This document shows positions 14,477 to 20,193 of a stretch of 20,193 bases of DNA, piece by piece. The notes beneath the pieces are model-generated. The model was not told where the DNA came from. It saw nothing but the letters and a program-made list of their open reading frames with translations, and searched no databases. A program made the position numbers and the translations under genes. The DNA comes from JAOTYV01 sp041557595 (GTDB lineage Bacteria; Pseudomonadota; Alphaproteobacteria; UBA8366), in NCBI GenBank assembly GCA_041557595.1, contig JBFFGE010000076.1, positions 1 through 20,193 of the forward strand, written 5' to 3'. Positions within the stretch are counted from its first letter, which is position 1. The number at the start of each line of letters is the position of its first letter.

Positions 14477-15631
14477 ATGACGGCGGGCATCCGTTCCGTC
14501 ATCCGCGATCTCGAACTGCAACAGATCGGGCAGGTGTCGAGCCTGGCGATGGGCGACCCGGACGTCATTCCGCTGTGGTACGGCGAATCGGACATGCCGA
14601 CCCCGGGCTTCATCAACGCGGCGGCCGGCGCCGCGCTGGCCGCGGGCGAAACCTTCTACACCCATAAGCGGGGCATCCCGGAACTGCGCGCGGCCTTGGC
14701 GGGCTATTCGACGGCGCTCTATGGGGCCGACGTGGCCGAGGACCGCATCAGCGTGACCTCGTCCGGCATGGCGGGGATCATGACGGCGATGCAGATGCTG
14801 GTCGATCCGGGGGACGCCGTGGCGATCGTCGGTCCGGTTTGGCCGAACGCGCGCGCGGCGGTCGAGATCATGGGCGGACATCCGCGCACCGTGGGCCTGC
14901 GCTTCGGCGACGCGGGATGGACGCTGGATCTCGACCAATTGTTCGCGGCGTGCGATGACCGTACCCGGGCGATCTTCATCAATTCGCCCGGCAACCCGAC
15001 CGGCTGGACGATGGGCCGGGAGCAGCAGCAGGCGGTGCTCGATTTTGCCCGCGCGAAGGGGCTTTGGATCCTCGCCGACGAGGTCTATGGCCGGATCGTC
15101 TATGACCGGCCGGTCGCGCCGTCCTTCCTGGAGATCGCCGCGCCGGACGATCCGGTGATCGTGATCAACAGTTTTTCCAAATCCTGGGCGATGACCGGCT
15201 GGCGGATCGGCTGGCTGACCCACCCGCCGGCCTGCGGCGATTGGGTCGCCAATCTGGTCGAATACAGCACCAGCGGCACGCCGACATTTCTGCAGCATGC
15301 GGCGCTGACGGCGCTTCGCGACGGGGAACCGCTGGTCGCGTCGATGGTGGCGCTGTGCCGGCGCGGGCGGGAGACGATCGTGGCCTGCCTGGCCGATCTG
15401 CCGCGGGTGCGGTATCGGGCGCCGGACGCCGCGTTTTACGCCTTCTTCGCGCTGGACGGCATGACGAACAGTCTCGACTTCGCCAAACGCCTGGTGGGCG
15501 AGGCGCGGGTCGGCCTCGCGCCGGGTACCGCATTCGGTCCCGAAGGCGAAGGCTGGTTGCGGCTGTGCTTTGCCCGCGGGCCGGCGACGCTGGAGACCGC
15601 GGTCGAACGGCTCACGCCGGCCTTGCGCTAA
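14477..15631 (+). CDS. Pyridoxal-phosphate-dependent aminotransferase, class I/II
   Basis: A 384-residue fold-type I aminotransferase of the aspartate-aminotransferase-like subgroup. The PLP lysine is Lys235 in NSFSKSWAMTGWRIGWL; other contacts are NPTG (173-176), Asp201 and Tyr204 in ADEVYGRIVYD, and a C-terminal arginine in WLRLCFAR. The start MTAGIRSVIRDLELQQIGQV is typical; the frame is open upstream to 14354, but that part overlaps the synthetase in another frame and is Arg-rich, so ATG 14477 is preferred, although its ribosome site is weak. It probably transfers amino groups between an amino acid and a 2-oxo acid; substrate specificity cannot be read. It follows aacS closely. The TAA stop is the first triplet of repeat copy B. 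Confidence 0.92.
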   Translation: MTAGIRSVIRDLELQQIGQVSSLAMGDPDVIPLWYGESDMPTPGFINAAAGAALAAGETFYTHKRGIPELRAALAGYSTALYGADVAEDRISVTSSGMAGIMTAMQMLVDPGDAVAIVGPVWPNARAAVEIMGGHPRTVGLRFGDAGWTLDLDQLFAACDDRTRAIFINSPGNPTGWTMGREQQQAVLDFARAKGLWILADEVYGRIVYDRPVAPSFLEIAAPDDPVIVINSFSKSWAMTGWRIGWLTHPPACGDWVANLVEYSTSGTPTFLQHAALTALRDGEPLVASMVALCRRGRETIVACLADLPRVRYRAPDAAFYAFFALDGMTNSLDFAKRLVGEARVGLAPGTAFGPEGEGWLRLCFARGPATLETAVERLTPALR

Positions 15632-15692
15632 AGCAATTTCCGAGCGCACCGCAACGGTTCGCGACGACGTATTTGCGTAAGAGAAAAGAGAT
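15629..15692 (+). repeat. Stop-linked dispersed element, copy B
   Basis: The element starts at the TAA stop of the aminotransferase gene (TAAAGCAATTTCCGAGCG) and fills almost the whole gap to the convergent LysR stop at 15701. It matches copy A, which follows the SDR gene in the same orientation relative to its upstream gene, at 49 of 64 bases. The hairpin at 15644-15662 (GCG-ACCG, loop CAA, CGGT-CGC, one internal mismatch) is conserved. Because it lies between convergent genes, a shared role in transcript ending is plausible, but there is no T-tract. Confidence 0.7.
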
Positions 15693-15700
15693 AGCAGGTA

Positions 15701-16609
15701 TCAGATCGGATTGGCGGCGTCCACGGATCGCTTTGCTTCCGCCAGCAGCCAATCGCGAAAGGCCCTGACCTTGGGTCGATTGGCGGACGCCTCCGGCGCC
15801 ACCACATAGTAGGCATACGCGGTCGGCAGCGAGACATCGAACGGTTTGACGAGCCGCCCTTCGGCCAGCGCCTGCGCGGCGATCGCGCTGCGGCTCAGGG
15901 CGACCCCGTCGCCGGCGATCGCCGCGTCGAGCACCAAATTCGCGAAATTGAACGACGGGCCGCGCAACGGATCGATGCCGTCGACACCGGCGGCGAGCAG
16001 CCAGCGCGTCCAATCGTCGCGCTTGTAGTCGTGCAGCAGCGTGTGGCGGCGCAGGTCCTCCGGCCGGCGCAGCGGGATCGGGCCTTCCAGAACAAGGGGG
16101 CTGCAAACGGGGAAGACGTCTTCGGTAAGGAAACGGTCGGCGCGCAGGCCGGGATATTCGCCATGGCCATAGCGGATTGCGACGTCGGCATCGTCATTGA
16201 CGAAATCGACAAGCGCGTCCTCCGCATCGATCCGCACGTCGATTTCGGGATGCGCGGCGCGAAACAGCTTGAGCCGCGGCACCAGCCAGGTCGCGGCGAA
16301 AGACGGCAGCACGCTGACGGTCAGGGCGCCGGTTTCCTCCCGCGCGGCCAGGCGCTCCGTGGCCCGGACCAGCAGATCGAGCGCTTCGCGCACCGCCGGA
16401 TGATAGGCATGACCCGCTTCGGTCAGGGCGAGCCGCCGGTTGTAGCGGTGGAACAACTCGACGCCTAGCCACTCCTCGAGCCCCTTGATCTGATGGCTGA
16501 TGGCGGCCTGGGTCACATGCAATTCTTCCGCCGCCATGGTGAAGCTGAGATGCCGCGCGGCCGCGTCGAAGACCGGCATTGCCTTGAGCGGCGGTATCCG
16601 ACGTGCCAT
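15701..16609 (-). CDS. LysR-family transcriptional regulator, GcvA type
   Basis: A 302-residue LysR-type regulator closest to the GcvA/AmpR branch. The N-terminal helix-turn-helix is at about residues 5-64; the start RRIPPLKAMPVFDAAARHLSF, with AAEELHVTQAAISHQIKGLE and FHRYNRRLALTEAG, is typical of GcvA-like proteins. The effector-binding domain follows from about residue 93 (LTVSVLPSFAATWLVPRL) and includes VDVAIRYG-like DADVAIRYGHGEYPGL. The ATG has an AAGGGA site upstream. The gene is divergent from a pair of DUF1127 genes across a 153-bp region that carries a strong promoter for this gene, so control of the DUF1127 genes and of its own expression is the simplest inference. The effector is unknown; glycine-cleavage genes are not in the window. 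Confidence 0.93.
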   Translation of the reverse strand: MARRIPPLKAMPVFDAAARHLSFTMAAEELHVTQAAISHQIKGLEEWLGVELFHRYNRRLALTEAGHAYHPAVREALDLLVRATERLAAREETGALTVSVLPSFAATWLVPRLKLFRAAHPEIDVRIDAEDALVDFVNDDADVAIRYGHGEYPGLRADRFLTEDVFPVCSPLVLEGPIPLRRPEDLRRHTLLHDYKRDDWTRWLLAAGVDGIDPLRGPSFNFANLVLDAAIAGDGVALSRSAIAAQALAEGRLVKPFDVSLPTAYAYYVVAPEASANRPKVRAFRDWLLAEAKRSVDAANPI

Positions 16610-16650
16610 CGGCCATCCCTTCTGTCGATAAGTAAAACTGATCCGATCCG

Positions 16651-16663
16651 TGAGATTATATCA
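16651..16663 (-). promoter_or_regulatory. LysR gene promoter with extended -10 inside a T-N11-A dyad
   Basis: The minus strand reads TGATATAAT (plus 16655-16663), a perfect TATAAT with an extended -10 TG, about 46 bp before the LysR ATG; the predicted leader is about 38 bases. The same stretch forms TGA-N7-TCA (16651-16663), which fits the T-N11-A pattern bound by LysR proteins. Autoregulation is therefore plausible. No convincing -35 is seen. Confidence 0.45.
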
Positions 16664-16664
16664 T

Positions 16665-16693
16665 TTGTCGAATCTTGAGGAGTTACATATTTA
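16665..16693 (+). promoter_or_regulatory. Candidate promoter of the DUF1127 genes
   Basis: TTGTCG (16665-16670) and TATTTA (16688-16693) are 17 bp apart on the plus strand, giving a transcript start near 16700 and a leader of about 62 bases. It is back-to-back with the LysR promoter. The -10 is weak, so the call rests mostly on spacing and position. Confidence 0.3.
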
Positions 16694-16762
16694 AGTGTTC
16701 CAGAGGCCGTTTGTGCGGGGTGGCCGGAATCGGCGGCACCGCCAACAATTAGGACAGATAAT

Positions 16763-16993
16763 ATGAATACCGATGTATTCAGGCTTCAGACAGGCAGGCC
16801 TTTGCCATCCGGGCAGGCGATTCGAAACTTGACCGGATCGCTGTCGCGCGTGGGCAAAGTTCTCGGAACGTGGCATCGGCGCGCCGCGCAAAGGCATCAG
16901 CTCGCGATGCTCGACGCGCATCTGTTGAAGGATATCGGTCTGGACCGCCGGACCGCCGAGGCGGAAATCGCCAAGCCGTTCTGGCGCGCCTGA
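16763..16993 (+). CDS. DUF1127 small basic protein, first copy
   Basis: A 76-residue protein with a C-terminal DUF1127 (YjiS-like) domain: an amphipathic arginine-rich helix (WHRRAAQRHQLAMLDAHLLKDIGL, about 37-60) followed by DRRTAEAEIAKPFW. Small DUF1127 proteins in alphaproteobacteria have been reported to act in RNA turnover, phosphate or carbon metabolism and stress responses, with the arginine-rich domain binding RNA. The first 30 residues are variable and polar. An AGGACAG site precedes the ATG. A second copy follows 64 bp downstream and a LysR gene is divergent, an arrangement that suggests regulation by that LysR protein. The exact role is unknown. Confidence 0.88.
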   Translation: MNTDVFRLQTGRPLPSGQAIRNLTGSLSRVGKVLGTWHRRAAQRHQLAMLDAHLLKDIGLDRRTAEAEIAKPFWRA

Positions 16994-16999
16994 GGCGCG

Positions 17000-17017
17000 G
17001 ACAGGCGCCGGCCTGTC
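17000..17017 (+). other. GC-rich stem-loop between the two DUF1127 genes
   Basis: GACAGGC (17000-17006) and GCCTGTC (17011-17017) form a perfect 7-bp stem with the loop GCCG, starting six bases after the first DUF1127 stop. No T-tract follows. It could be an RNA processing or stabilising hairpin, or a weak attenuator that lowers expression of the second copy. Confidence 0.5.
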
Positions 17018-17057
17018 GTCGCGCTGTCTGTGGGAGTCCGGGTGGAGCGCCCGAAGC

Positions 17058-17282
17058 ATGAATGTCCGAACCCACACCGCCGCATCGTTGCGCGGCGCGG
17101 ACCGATACGGCGGTCGGTTTATCGGGATCCTCGCGTCGCTTTGCGACCGGCTTTGGGTGTGGCGCGAGCGGGCGGCGCAGCGCAAGATGCTCGCCGGACT
17201 CGACGATCGCGCGCTGCGGGACATTGCCCTCGACCAAGCGACGGCGTCCGTGGAGGCGGCGAAACCGTTTTGGCAGGTCTGA
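17058..17282 (+). CDS. DUF1127 small basic protein, second copy
   Basis: A 74-residue paralogue of the preceding gene. The C-terminal half aligns without gaps (RAAQRKMLAGLDDRALRDIAL against RAAQRHQLAMLDAHLLKDIGL, both ending with AKPFW plus two residues), whereas the N-terminal halves differ, which points to an old tandem duplication. The helix WVWRERAAQRKMLAGL carries the basic face typical of DUF1127. The ribosome site is modest (GGAG about 11 bases upstream). It is followed after about 42 bp by the glutathione S-transferase gene, so one transcript for all three is possible. Function as for the first copy: probably RNA-linked regulation, unproven here. Confidence 0.86.
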   Translation: MNVRTHTAASLRGADRYGGRFIGILASLCDRLWVWRERAAQRKMLAGLDDRALRDIALDQATASVEAAKPFWQV

Positions 17283-17324
17283 CCCTGCGGTCGTCATACC
17301 AGAATCGCGCGGAGGAGGCGCGGC

Positions 17325-17924
17325 ATGCTGACGCTCTATGACTATCTTCCGTCCGGTAACGGCTTCAAGGTGCGCTTGCTCCTGCGCCAATTGGAGCGGC
17401 CGTTTCAATTGGTCGAACTGGATATTCTCGCCGGGGAGACCCGAACGCCGGAATTTCTGGCGCTGAACCCGAACGGGCGGATACCGGTCCTGGTGGATGG
17501 CGACACGGCGCTCTCGGAATCGAACGCGATCCTGTTTTACCTCGCCGACGGCACGGCGTTCCTGGCCGAGGACCGCGTCGGCCGCACCCGGACGCTGCAA
17601 TGGATGTTTTTCGAACAATACAGCCACGAGCCCAATATCGCGACGGTGCGCCATTGGCTGTGCCATCTCGGCCGCTCGGAAGACGAGCCGGCGGTGCAGG
17701 ATAAACGACGTGCCGGATACCAGGCGCTCGGCGTCATGGAGCGCCATCTTTCGGATGCCGATTTCTTCGTGGCCGATCGATACGGCATTGCCGACATCGC
17801 CCTGTATGCCTACAGCCATGTCGCCCATGAAGGCGGTTTCGATCTGTCTGGCTATCCGGCGATCAATCGCTGGCTCGACCGGGTTCGCGAGCAGCCCCGA
17901 TATATCGAAATCACCGACCGGTAA
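17325..17924 (+). CDS. Glutathione S-transferase family protein
   Basis: A 199-residue cytosolic GST-fold protein. The thioredoxin-like N-terminal domain covers residues 1-80: LTLYDYLPSGNGFKVRLLL carries the likely catalytic Ser or Asn region, NPNGRIPVLV the cis-proline loop, and LSESNAILFYLA the Glu65-Ser66 pair that binds the gamma-glutamyl part of glutathione. The helical domain follows (LQWMFFEQYSHEPNI to the C-terminus), with the conserved NADIAL-type N-capping segment seen as YGIADIALYAYSHVA. A strong GGAGGAGG site lies before the ATG. It probably conjugates or reduces electrophilic compounds; the substrate is unknown. Convergent with the oxidoreductase gene, with a 28-bp gap. Confidence 0.92.
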   Translation: MLTLYDYLPSGNGFKVRLLLRQLERPFQLVELDILAGETRTPEFLALNPNGRIPVLVDGDTALSESNAILFYLADGTAFLAEDRVGRTRTLQWMFFEQYSHEPNIATVRHWLCHLGRSEDEPAVQDKRRAGYQALGVMERHLSDADFFVADRYGIADIALYAYSHVAHEGGFDLSGYPAINRWLDRVREQPRYIEITDR

Positions 17925-17952
17925 GACGAGGCGGATCGGGCGCGCGCCGGGC

Positions 17953-18933
17953 TCAGCTTTCGTCCCGCACCGTGATCACGACCTTGCCGGTCGACCGGCG
18001 TTCGACCAGGCTGGTGAGCGCGGCCGCGGTGTCTTTCAACGGATAGGTGGCGCTGATATGCGGCTTCAGCTTTCCGTCGCCGTACCAGGCGCAGGTCTCG
18101 GTCAGGGTGTGGCGCATCACGTCAGGCTGCTCGAAGCGGTAGGTACTGAACGAATACCCGATTGCCGAGATATTCTTCACCAGCAGGTAATTTGCCGGAA
18201 TTTTCGGAATGTCGCCGCTGGCGAAACCCAGGGTGATCAGGCGGCCTTCATAGTTCAGGCATCGCATCGCCTCGTGCGACGCCGCGCCGCCGACCGGGTC
18301 GTACACAACGTCCGCGCCGCCGGTCAGCGCCTTCACCCGGGCGCGAATGTCCTCGCTGGCGTAGTTGATCAGATGATCCGCGCCGTGCGATTCGGCGATG
18401 CGCAATTTCTCGTCGCTACTGGCGCAGGCGATCACCGTGGCGCCCAGCGCCTTGCCGACCTCGACCGCGGTCAAGCCGACACCGCCGGCCGCGCCGAGCA
18501 CCAGCAATACCTCGCCGGGCAACAACCTCGTGCGGTGGGTCAGCGCCAGATGGCTGGTGCCGTAGGCGATCGGAAACGCCGCGCCGTCCGTGTAGCTCAT
18601 CGACTCCGGCATCGCGACCAGATGGCCCGCATCGACCAGCGCCTCTTCCGCATAGGCGCCGCTGCGCATCGGCGCCAGCACCCGGTCGCCCGGCTTGAAT
18701 TCCGCGACGCCGGGCCCGACCTCCAGCACCTCGCCCGCCGCTTCCATGCCGGGGATAAAGGGCAGCGGAGGGATGAATTGATAGACGCCGGTCAGCATCA
18801 GGCTATCGGCGAAATTTACCCCGGCGGCATGGACGGCGAGCCGTACTTCGCCCGGTCCCGGCGTCGGTGCGGCGACCTCTTCCAGCTGAAGCGCGCCGAT
18901 CCCCGCCAATTCATGAATTCGAATTGCCCGCAT
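17953..18933 (-). CDS. NADPH:quinone oxidoreductase family protein (zinc-independent MDR)
   Basis: A 326-residue medium-chain dehydrogenase/reductase of the quinone oxidoreductase family. Residues 1-110 form the GroES-like domain (PGPGEVRLAVHAAGVNFADSL, with FIPGMEAAGEV) and lack the zinc ligands of alcohol dehydrogenases. The NADPH fold contains GAAGGVG at 147-153 and the ASSDEK loop near 171-176, consistent with NADPH. The family reduces quinones or alpha,beta-unsaturated carbonyls by one or two electrons. The frame is open upstream to 19125, but that part is antisense to the methyltransferase; ATG 18933 has a clear AGAGGA site and gives the standard MRAIRIHE start. It diverges from the TrmH-like gene with 73 bp between starts. 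Confidence 0.94.
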   Translation of the reverse strand: MRAIRIHELAGIGALQLEEVAAPTPGPGEVRLAVHAAGVNFADSLMLTGVYQFIPPLPFIPGMEAAGEVLEVGPGVAEFKPGDRVLAPMRSGAYAEEALVDAGHLVAMPESMSYTDGAAFPIAYGTSHLALTHRTRLLPGEVLLVLGAAGGVGLTAVEVGKALGATVIACASSDEKLRIAESHGADHLINYASEDIRARVKALTGGADVVYDPVGGAASHEAMRCLNYEGRLITLGFASGDIPKIPANYLLVKNISAIGYSFSTYRFEQPDVMRHTLTETCAWYGDGKLKPHISATYPLKDTAAALTSLVERRSTGKVVITVRDES

Positions 18934-19006
18934 GCTGATCCTCTTTTGCAAAACCGTCGGCCGCGGACCTTGCCTCGCAGCGGCGGGGTATGCAAGTTTG
19001 CGCGCC

Positions 19007-19540
19007 ATGCGCGGATATTTCGGAATTGGCGTCGAAGGCATCTCCAAGCCGATGAACGTGGGCAACCTGTTTCGGTCGGCCCACGCCTTCGATGCGGATT
19101 TCGTGTTTGCGATCGCGCCGGCCATCGATATCCGCGAAATTCACAAATCGGATACGTCGGAAACCTACAAACACGTGCCGCTTTACGAATTCGCGACGGT
19201 CGACGACATGGTGCTGCCGAAGGGCTGCCAGCTGATCGGCGTCGAGCTGCTTGACGAAGCGGCCGACCTGCCGAGCTTCACCCATCCGGAGCGCGCCGCC
19301 TATGTGCTGGGCCCCGAGCGCGGGTCGCTGTCGCCCAAGCTGGTCGAGCGCTGTGACCATACGGTGAAGATCCCCACCAAGTTCTGCGTCAATGTCGGCA
19401 TCGCCGGCGCCATTCTTCTCTACGACAGGATCATCACGCGCGGCCGATACGCGCCGCGGCCGCCATCCCCGGGGGGCCCGGTCGAGGCACCGCCACCGCC
19501 GCATGTGCACGGCGGACGGATCAGCCGCAGCGGCCGCTGA
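19007..19540 (+). CDS. TrmH/SpoU-family RNA 2'-O-methyltransferase
   Basis: A 177-residue SPOUT methyltransferase predicted to methylate a ribose 2'-OH in tRNA or rRNA using S-adenosylmethionine. The three SpoU motifs are seen: NVGNLFRSAHAF (motif 1, from residue 17), LGPERGSLS (motif 2, 101-109) and KIPTKFCVNVGIAGAILLYD (motif 3, 121-140), which together form the trefoil-knot cofactor site. It lacks the N-terminal substrate domain of larger TrmH/RlmB proteins. The C-terminal 30 residues are an unusual Pro/His/Arg-rich tail (APPPPHVHGG). An upstream ATG at 18932 would overlap the divergent gene's start; ATG 19007 gives the family-like MRGYFGIG. The target nucleotide is not identifiable from the sequence. 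Confidence 0.92.
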   Translation: MRGYFGIGVEGISKPMNVGNLFRSAHAFDADFVFAIAPAIDIREIHKSDTSETYKHVPLYEFATVDDMVLPKGCQLIGVELLDEAADLPSFTHPERAAYVLGPERGSLSPKLVERCDHTVKIPTKFCVNVGIAGAILLYDRIITRGRYAPRPPSPGGPVEAPPPPHVHGGRISRSGR

Positions 19541-19626
19541 ACGCCCGTGCCTGCGTTCTTTGCCGACCATCGAACCGCCGCATCCCTGCCTCTTGGCAGC
19601 CCAATGGCATTGCCTATATGGAACCC

Positions 19627-20154
19627 ATGAAGAAACTCAAGCGAACCCGTCCCTGTTTGTTGCTGGTTGTCGTTCTTGCCGCGGCTCTGTCGGCGCCCGT
19701 CCGGAGCGAGGACAAGGTGCTCGGTCTGTTCGACGATTGGGGAGCCCAGACATTCCTGGAAAAGGACAAGACGGGCTGTTCGATCTGGAGCCAGCCGAAC
19801 AAGGAAGGCGGCCAGGCGGCGAAGCGCGGCGCCGTCTATGTTTATGTGACCCACCGGCCCTGGGAAAAACGGATCGATGAAGTCAGTATGGTTGCCGGCT
19901 ATACCTACAAGAAGGAAAGCACGGTGCATGTCCGGATCGGCGGGCAGAAATTCTCCATGTTTACCGACGGCGATTCTGCGTGGAACCGGTCGCCGAAAGA
20001 AGACAAGTCGCTGGTCGCGGCGATGCGGCGCGGCAATTCCATGGTGGTCACCGGCATGTCGAACAAGGGCAAGCAAACGACCGATACCTATTCGCTCAAG
20101 GGATTCAGCAAGGCGTATGACGCCATCGCCAAGGCGTGCGGTCTGTCCGGTTAG
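19627..20154 (+). CDS. Invasion-associated locus B (IalB) family secreted protein
   Basis: A 175-residue exported protein of the IalB family, common in alphaproteobacteria and first named in Bartonella, where it is associated with erythrocyte entry; most members are of unknown function. A signal peptide covers about residues 1-27: MKKLKRTRP, a hydrophobic core LLLVVVLAAALSA, and a cleavage near VRS before EDK. Family features include DDWGAQTF, a mid-protein Cys51 and the C-terminal LKGFSKAYDAIAKACG with Cys171, which could form a disulfide. The ATG at 19627 has a GGAA site five bases upstream; the ATG at 19618, three codons earlier, is an alternative. The stop codon begins the palindrome that ends the window. 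Confidence 0.88.
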   Translation: MKKLKRTRPCLLLVVVLAAALSAPVRSEDKVLGLFDDWGAQTFLEKDKTGCSIWSQPNKEGGQAAKRGAVYVYVTHRPWEKRIDEVSMVAGYTYKKESTVHVRIGGQKFSMFTDGDSAWNRSPKEDKSLVAAMRRGNSMVVTGMSNKGKQTTDTYSLKGFSKAYDAIAKACGLSG

Positions 20155-20193
20155 AGCAGCGTGCGCCCGTTCAGGCGCACATAAGCTGCTCTA
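20152..20193 (+). repeat. Stop-linked palindromic element / terminator-like hairpin
   Basis: The arms TAGAGCAGC (20152-20160) and GCTGCTCTA (20185-20193) are exact complements, as are the inner arms GTGCGCC (20161-20167) and GGCGCAC (20174-20180); the loop is CGTTCA and ATAA bulges on the right. The left arm begins with the TAG stop of the IalB gene. Its TAGAGCA start is shared with copies A and B. It could terminate transcription or be a member of a palindromic intergenic repeat family. The window ends exactly at its right arm. Confidence 0.8.

Noticed and set aside
12832..14616. A 594-residue minus-strand open frame
   Set aside because: It is antisense to the acetoacetyl-CoA synthetase, which carries all ANL motifs. 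The composition is low-complexity Arg/Gly/His and there is no family match.
17497..19254. A 585-residue plus-strand open frame
   Set aside because: It runs out of frame through the GST and antisense to the quinone oxidoreductase; both real genes have conserved motifs and good ribosome sites.
1..20193. CRISPR arrays, tRNA or rRNA genes, insertion sequences, toxin-antitoxin or defence islands
   Set aside because: I saw no regularly spaced direct repeats, cloverleaf-like sequences, transposase motifs or paired small toxin genes. The genes are ordinary chromosomal families.

Overview
The window is GC-rich chromosomal DNA from a proteobacterium, most probably an alphaproteobacterium related to the Rhodospirillales. 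This placement is an inference from gene content: a YccA-type BI-1 protein, an IalB-family secreted protein, a GcvA-type LysR regulator divergent from DUF1127 genes, and short AGAGCA palindromes attached to stop codons. Gene density is high. I saw no rRNA, tRNA, CRISPR array, transposase or prophage gene.

Layout. Positions 1-1553 hold two minus-strand genes, a seven-helix BI-1/YccA membrane protein and a secreted YceI protein. Positions 1655-4905 carry a minus-strand YbbA/YbbP-type ABC system, with the permease and ATPase overlapping at a TAGTG junction. Its ATPase start codon overlaps the start of a divergent plus-strand run: TesA-like arylesterase, FIST-domain protein (ATGA overlap) and the RNA 2',3'-cyclic phosphodiesterase ThpR (4904-7360). 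Positions 7392-8565 hold a divergent pair, a low-molecular-weight tyrosine phosphatase and an iron-sulfur-type uracil-DNA glycosylase. A long hairpin (about 8573-8636) separates the glycosylase from a small convergent zinc metallopeptidase.

Positions 9109-10034 hold pterin-4a-carbinolamine dehydratase, translationally coupled to a Sel1-repeat protein. These are followed by a minus-strand SDR dehydrogenase, a DUF1232 membrane protein and a convergent EamA transporter. Positions 12493-15631 encode acetoacetyl-CoA synthetase and a class I/II aminotransferase. A GcvA-type LysR gene (minus) and two tandem DUF1127 genes plus a glutathione S-transferase (plus) diverge from about 16650. The right end has a quinone oxidoreductase (minus) divergent from a TrmH/SpoU RNA methyltransferase, then an IalB-family secreted protein.

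Most genes are ordinary housekeeping or accessory metabolism. The most notable non-coding signal is a family of short elements that begin exactly at stop codons with TA(G/A)AGCA. Two copies (after the SDR gene and after the aminotransferase gene) share about 49 of their first 64 bases and a conserved small hairpin. A third, near-perfect palindrome follows the IalB gene at the window edge. I did not find a clear undescribed multi-gene system. The best candidates for follow-up are these stop-linked elements, the LysR/DUF1127 control region, and the FIST protein coupled to the arylesterase.
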